Assembly (NCBI RefSeq): GCF_032154225.1
Contig: NZ_JALDYF010000014.1
Coordinates: 1-64,000 of the forward strand
Reading direction: 5' to 3'
Length of the DNA stretch: 64,000 bases
From: Psychrobacillus sp032154225
GTDB lineage: Bacteria; Bacillota; Bacilli; Bacillales_A; Planococcaceae
Shown here: positions 60,861 to 64,000 of the stretch, piece by piece
Position numbering within the stretch: position 1 is the first letter of the stretch
Layout: every line of letters begins with the position of its first letter
Position numbers and translations under genes: made by a program
Notes under the pieces: generated by a model
Seen by the model: the letters and a program-made list of their open reading frames with translations, nothing else
Databases searched by the model: none
Told to the model about the DNA's origin: nothing

Positions 60861-61826
60861 TCATCCTCCTGCCAATTCTCTTTGTAATCGTTCACGTTCA
60901 GCTGCTATGTCTACCACTTCAGCTGTTTGGCTAGTAGCAACTGGATGTTTGCCAAACCAATCAGGTACTACCTCAACTTTTGCGCCTTTATGAGTAGCAT
61001 ACGAATTGGTTCTACGTTGATCAGCTGCTTTAACTTCGTCTAGAGTTTTTAGTAACTGGTTTTTCCAGTTAGTTAAAATAGAATTTGCATACCGTATTTT
61101 GTTGGTTGCATTTGCTTCAAGCGCTCTTTTTAGTGCTTCAATAATTAATTCCGAAGGATGTTCATCAATCATGTATCCTAGTTCATCCCCAATGTGTGGA
61201 ACTAAGTTCCCGATATTACTTGAATAGAATTGAGTTACCTCCGCTAATTTTTTATCATTCATTTCAACATTTTTAGGAACATCATCGACGACATCTTTTC
61301 CATCTGTTGTTGTTTGATTTACTTTACTTTCATTTACTTTACTTTCCTTTACTTTACTTTGGGGATTAATGTTTACATCAATCAGATTAATGTCGACATT
61401 AATACTCTTAACCGAGAGGTTTTTGTATACTTTAATGTCCTCCAACTCCAAAAGTAGGTATTCTTGTATCATTTCAACCTTTTGCCTACGACCAACAGCC
61501 TCTAAAAATCTAGTTTGAATACCATTGGATGTAAGCACTCCATGGGTTTCGAATATGCTTTTATCGAATAAATCCCACTTCACACAATCCTTAATGCACT
61601 CATTAATTAAGTTAATGTCGACATTAACTCTCTTTGAGAAGAGTAATTGTTCTGTTTCTGTCCACTTAGAGAAATAGCCGTCTTTATAAATACGCATTAA
61701 TAACTTGATTACTATTGCAAATCCGACAGGACCATGTACGGCTTCGACCAACTGGATTTTGTCATCTTGGTCGATATCTACATCAAGTGGAAAGTAATCC
61801 AGCCCTTGTTTTCTCGGTCTCGCCAT
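60861..61826 (-). CDS. Replication initiator, DUF4373 plus DnaD-like domain
   Basis: 321 residues. The N-terminus 'GLDYFPLDVDIDQDDKIQLV' is a Lin1244/Lin1753-type (DUF4373) winged-helix domain; a repetitive linker ('SKVKESKVNESKVNQTTTDG') follows, then a DnaD-like C-terminal domain ('YMIDEHPSELIIEALKRALE', 'ILTNWKNQLLKTLDE'). The peptide NVDINLI occurs twice because of a repeated DNA palindrome inside the gene. Such proteins bind an origin inside their own gene and bring in the host helicase. Confidence 0.85.
   Translation of the reverse strand: MARPRKQGLDYFPLDVDIDQDDKIQLVEAVHGPVGFAIVIKLLMRIYKDGYFSKWTETEQLLFSKRVNVDINLINECIKDCVKWDLFDKSIFETHGVLTSNGIQTRFLEAVGRRQKVEMIQEYLLLELEDIKVYKNLSVKSINVDINLIDVNINPQSKVKESKVNESKVNQTTTDGKDVVDDVPKNVEMNDKKLAEVTQFYSSNIGNLVPHIGDELGYMIDEHPSELIIEALKRALEANATNKIRYANSILTNWKNQLLKTLDEVKAADQRRTNSYATHKGAKVEVVPDWFGKHPVATSQTAEVVDIAAERERLQRELAGG
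61317..61361. repeat. Three 15-bp direct repeats (candidate origin iterons)
   Basis: ATTTACTTTACTTTC at 61317-61331 and 61332-61346, and CTTTACTTTACTTTG at 61347-61361, back to back, inside the initiator gene. Confidence 0.85.
61386..61403. repeat. 18-bp perfect palindrome 1 in initiator gene
   Basis: ATTAATGTCGACATTAAT. The same 16-bp core recurs at 61612-61627. Confidence 0.9.
61611..61628. repeat. 18-bp perfect palindrome 2 in initiator gene
   Basis: GTTAATGTCGACATTAAC, 225 bp from palindrome 1. Confidence 0.9.
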
Positions 61827-61882
61827 TACATTTCCTCCTCATTTTTGCATGATAAGAATTAGAGGGGATATCCCCCTCACTC

Positions 61883-62728
61883 TTAAACTAGTTTGTCCTC
61901 GAATACTTGCCCTGATGCCAATTCTTCCGACTTATGTTCAGATACATCCTCAACCACGCTATAGTCAGTGACATCGATAATATCGCTCATATCAGCTGCT
62001 ATTTCATTTTTGATAGTAGAGTCTGCTTCAATCGTCTTCTGCAACTCAATGGATTTTGGAGAGTATTTCAATACTTCTTTTAACACCGTTTTCTTTGCCA
62101 TCGCATCAAAGTTTGTTTTCCAAGGACTTGTCCATCCTTTTTGAACAGCTTGACTAAACTTTTGAGCGTGCTTATCAATACGTTCCTTAGTCCAGTAAAC
62201 GAAATCAAATCCGCCATTCTTCAAGTGATACACTGCATAGTAACCAACTGGTTCGCCATCTGGATTAGAGGCTGGCTTATGAATCAAATCCTTGTTTAAA
62301 CCGTACTGGAATTCAAATTCGTCATTCACATAAACCTCATGGGCGTAAATCGCTTTGTACTGCCCACTACGAACTGCTAGGTCGATTAATCCTTTATATC
62401 CCAATTGGAATTGAACATTCTTCCCGTAAGGTATTAAATAAGCTTGTCCAAGACCTGTATTTGGTTCTACACCTAATTGCGCAGATTGCATGATTGCAGC
62501 TAAGAAAGATGTTTGGTCACATTCTAGTAGCTTAGGTGTAGTACGTACCGCTGTAAGGGCGATACGTGCGATTCTGTCTGCGTCCATATGTTTTGGTAAT
62601 GCTCGTTGTATTTCTGGGCCCATGCGCTTTAAAAGCGCATTTAATGTTTGCTCTGGAGGAACTTGTTTTTGTACTCCACCGTTTACCTTATTAGCTAACT
62701 GTTGTTTCACTTGTGTATTTGTTGCCAT
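61883..62728 (-). CDS. recT: RecT single-strand annealing protein
   Basis: 281 residues: 'KLLECDQTSFLAAIMQSAQL', 'GVEPNTGLGQAYLIPYGKNV', 'QLGYKGLIDLAVRSGQYKAI', all RecT hallmarks. Works with the YqaJ exonuclease directly upstream. Confidence 0.95.
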   Translation of the reverse strand: MATNTQVKQQLANKVNGGVQKQVPPEQTLNALLKRMGPEIQRALPKHMDADRIARIALTAVRTTPKLLECDQTSFLAAIMQSAQLGVEPNTGLGQAYLIPYGKNVQFQLGYKGLIDLAVRSGQYKAIYAHEVYVNDEFEFQYGLNKDLIHKPASNPDGEPVGYYAVYHLKNGGFDFVYWTKERIDKHAQKFSQAVQKGWTSPWKTNFDAMAKKTVLKEVLKYSPKSIELQKTIEADSTIKNEIAADMSDIIDVTDYSVVEDVSEHKSEELASGQVFEDKLV

Positions 62729-62741
62729 TACCGTTTTCCTC

Positions 62742-63677
62742 CTATTTGATTAAGAATTTTCGTTCTGAAGTAGTATTCGAATATCTTTTAAAGAGTTCTG
62801 GTTCCTCTTCTTTTAAGCGTTTCGAATCAAAGCGAGTAACATCATTTGATTTCCAAGTCACTTTCCGAGTAGCTGTAAAAGCTTTTTCGTTCAAACCCAT
62901 AAAAGCTTTGATTTTATTTTTATACTCCTTCTCTTTTGTTTGAAGGTCAGTCAAATCCACTTTAATTTGGTCTAATGCATCAATAAGTGTTTCCACTTCA
63001 GAAGGTAGATTGATTTCCGTGTCTGCATTCGATTCAGGATAAAGTGCTTTTAGTAAATCTACAGATGCATCAGAACCATCAAATGCTGGAGGAATCTGTT
63101 TCAACACGTGGTTTTCCCAAAAATCTTTTTCTATATTTATGAGGTATGTGATTAATTCCTCATCACGGTCGATTTTTTTATGGACAAATTTATTTCCTCC
63201 AACAAGTACTGCTATGTGCCAAGCGGTAAATCCTGTAACCGCCATGTAATGCTGACATTGGAGTATATAAGCGGTTGGTATTTCTTCACAATCCCACTCA
63301 CCTTTTAGGTATTCAGAAGTTGTTTTACACACCAAACCTTCTCGTTTACCAATTATCAAACGATCCACATTAGCTAACATGAAAGGATAATCTGGGTGTT
63401 TCAATATTGCGTTTCTTCTCCGAACCTTTAAACCAGTTCGTACAGTAAATTCTTTAGCAACTATGTCTTCCATAACATTGCCCCAGTATGCTGCTTCCCC
63501 AACTAAATCCTCATGAGGTGCTTGACCGATCTTATCTAAATAAACTCCAACCGGAGACTTCCACTTGTTTAAACCTGCAATTGCTGATACATCGCTACCA
63601 CCTATACCAAGTCGTCTTGCCTCTAACCACTCTTCACGGCTCAAATCAACTGTTTGTATTAACGTTTTGGCTTGCAC
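62742..63677 (-). CDS. YqaJ/lambda-type exonuclease
   Basis: 311 residues: 'REEWLEARRLGIGGSDVSAI', 'MEDIVAKEFTVRTGLKVRRR', 'PFMLANVDRLIIGKREGLVC' (catalytic D-x(n)-ExK region), 'YILQCQHYMAVTGFTAWHIA'. Makes 3' single strands for RecT. Confidence 0.93.
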   Translation of the reverse strand: MQAKTLIQTVDLSREEWLEARRLGIGGSDVSAIAGLNKWKSPVGVYLDKIGQAPHEDLVGEAAYWGNVMEDIVAKEFTVRTGLKVRRRNAILKHPDYPFMLANVDRLIIGKREGLVCKTTSEYLKGEWDCEEIPTAYILQCQHYMAVTGFTAWHIAVLVGGNKFVHKKIDRDEELITYLINIEKDFWENHVLKQIPPAFDGSDASVDLLKALYPESNADTEINLPSEVETLIDALDQIKVDLTDLQTKEKEYKNKIKAFMGLNEKAFTATRKVTWKSNDVTRFDSKRLKEEEPELFKRYSNTTSERKFLIK

Positions 63678-63778
63678 AATACCCCTCCTTGAAATTTCTG
63701 ATTCCTACCGATATAATATAGATATAAATTTAATTCCAGAGTTTCTTACCAATCCACTACTTCGAATAGTGGATTTTC

Positions 63779-63985
63779 TTATGCACTTAAATCGACGGCC
63801 TCACCTTGTTCGATAAGATGTTCACCCATGCATCCAGTAGAGCAATATAAGTGACCATGAAGTTCGTATCCTTCACCTTCGTACAGTTCTTCTCTACAAT
63901 GTTTGTATTTGCATTGACCAATCTTTCTAGGTTCTCGTAAAGGCTCCTCGTATCCATAGCCTGCTACCATTCCGTTTTCTAACAT
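63779..63985 (-). CDS. Small zinc-finger-like phage protein (YqaI type)
   Basis: 68 residues: 'QCKYKHCREELYEGEGYELH', 'YCSTGCMGEHLIEQGE'; a Cys/His zinc site is likely. First gene seen of the recombination block; GGGTGG ribosome site. Confidence 0.65.
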   Translation of the reverse strand: MLENGMVAGYGYEEPLREPRKIGQCKYKHCREELYEGEGYELHGHLYCSTGCMGEHLIEQGEAVDLSA

Positions 63986-64000
63986 GTTTCCACCCTCTCT

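Noticed and set aside
1..64000. tRNA or rRNA genes and insertion sequences
   Set aside because: No cloverleaf, rRNA sequence or transposase was recognised on either strand.

Overview
This window looks like a low-GC Firmicute of the order Bacillales, most like the Planococcaceae (Psychrobacillus / Sporosarcina / Lysinibacillus group). The signs are the gene order efp - spoIIIA - accBC - yqhY, the split glycine cleavage genes gcvT-gcvPA-gcvPB behind a glycine riboswitch, lipM, a comG operon and a B12-dependent ribonucleotide reductase. Nearly all genes read on the minus strand. Identifications come from reading the sequence and recalled family knowledge; no database search was run.

Region 1 (1-3.9 kb) is accessory and decayed. 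It holds the N-terminal ~725 codons of a diadenylate-cyclase-like (DAC) protein with a TPR tail made of near-identical 102-bp repeats and running off the window, a wrecked copy of a secreted SH3/excalibur-type protein, and several small genes broken by stops. Region 2 (3.9-25.4 kb) is core chromosome: an M48 protease, yqhY, accC, accB, a reduced spoIIIA operon (AC, AD, AE, truncated AF, AG, AH; AA and AB are absent), efp, a Xaa-Pro peptidase, yqhR, nrdJ behind NrdR boxes, lipM, a rhodanese, an AAA ATPase, gcvPB, gcvPA, gcvT with a tandem glycine riboswitch, aroK, and comGG-GF-GE-GD.

Region 3 (25.39 kb to the end) is one prophage inserted in comGC, exactly in the conserved prepilin motif that lactococcal phage TP901-1 also uses. 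comGC is cut at its 5' end; comGA and comGB would lie beyond the right edge, with the integrase and repressor. Read right to left, the prophage runs: recombination (YqaJ exonuclease, RecT), a DnaD-like initiator with a probable internal origin, an AAA ATPase, RecU, a C5 DNA methyltransferase, SSB, an accessory block with an EVE-HNH endonuclease between partial copies of an xtrA-like gene, a late regulator, a frameshifted membrane protein, terminases, DUF1073 portal, DUF2213 scaffold/protease, DUF2184 capsid, DUF3383-type sheath and a simple contractile tail with Pam3-like baseplate genes, fibre, an ADP-ribosyltransferase-like gene, holin and amidase. Next to the attachment site is a row of separately terminated cargo genes: membrane protein, secreted excalibur proteins, a metallo-beta-lactamase-fold (MBL) ComEC-like hydrolase with DUF3006, and a plus-strand His/Gln/Trp repeat peptide.

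The points most worth following are the DAC-TPR protein, the comGC insertion, the eroded spoIIIA operon, the three xtrA tails around accessory cassettes, the ADP-ribosyltransferase-like gene, the origin-like repeats inside the initiator gene, two candidate translational frameshifts, and the family of secreted proteins found inside and outside the prophage.
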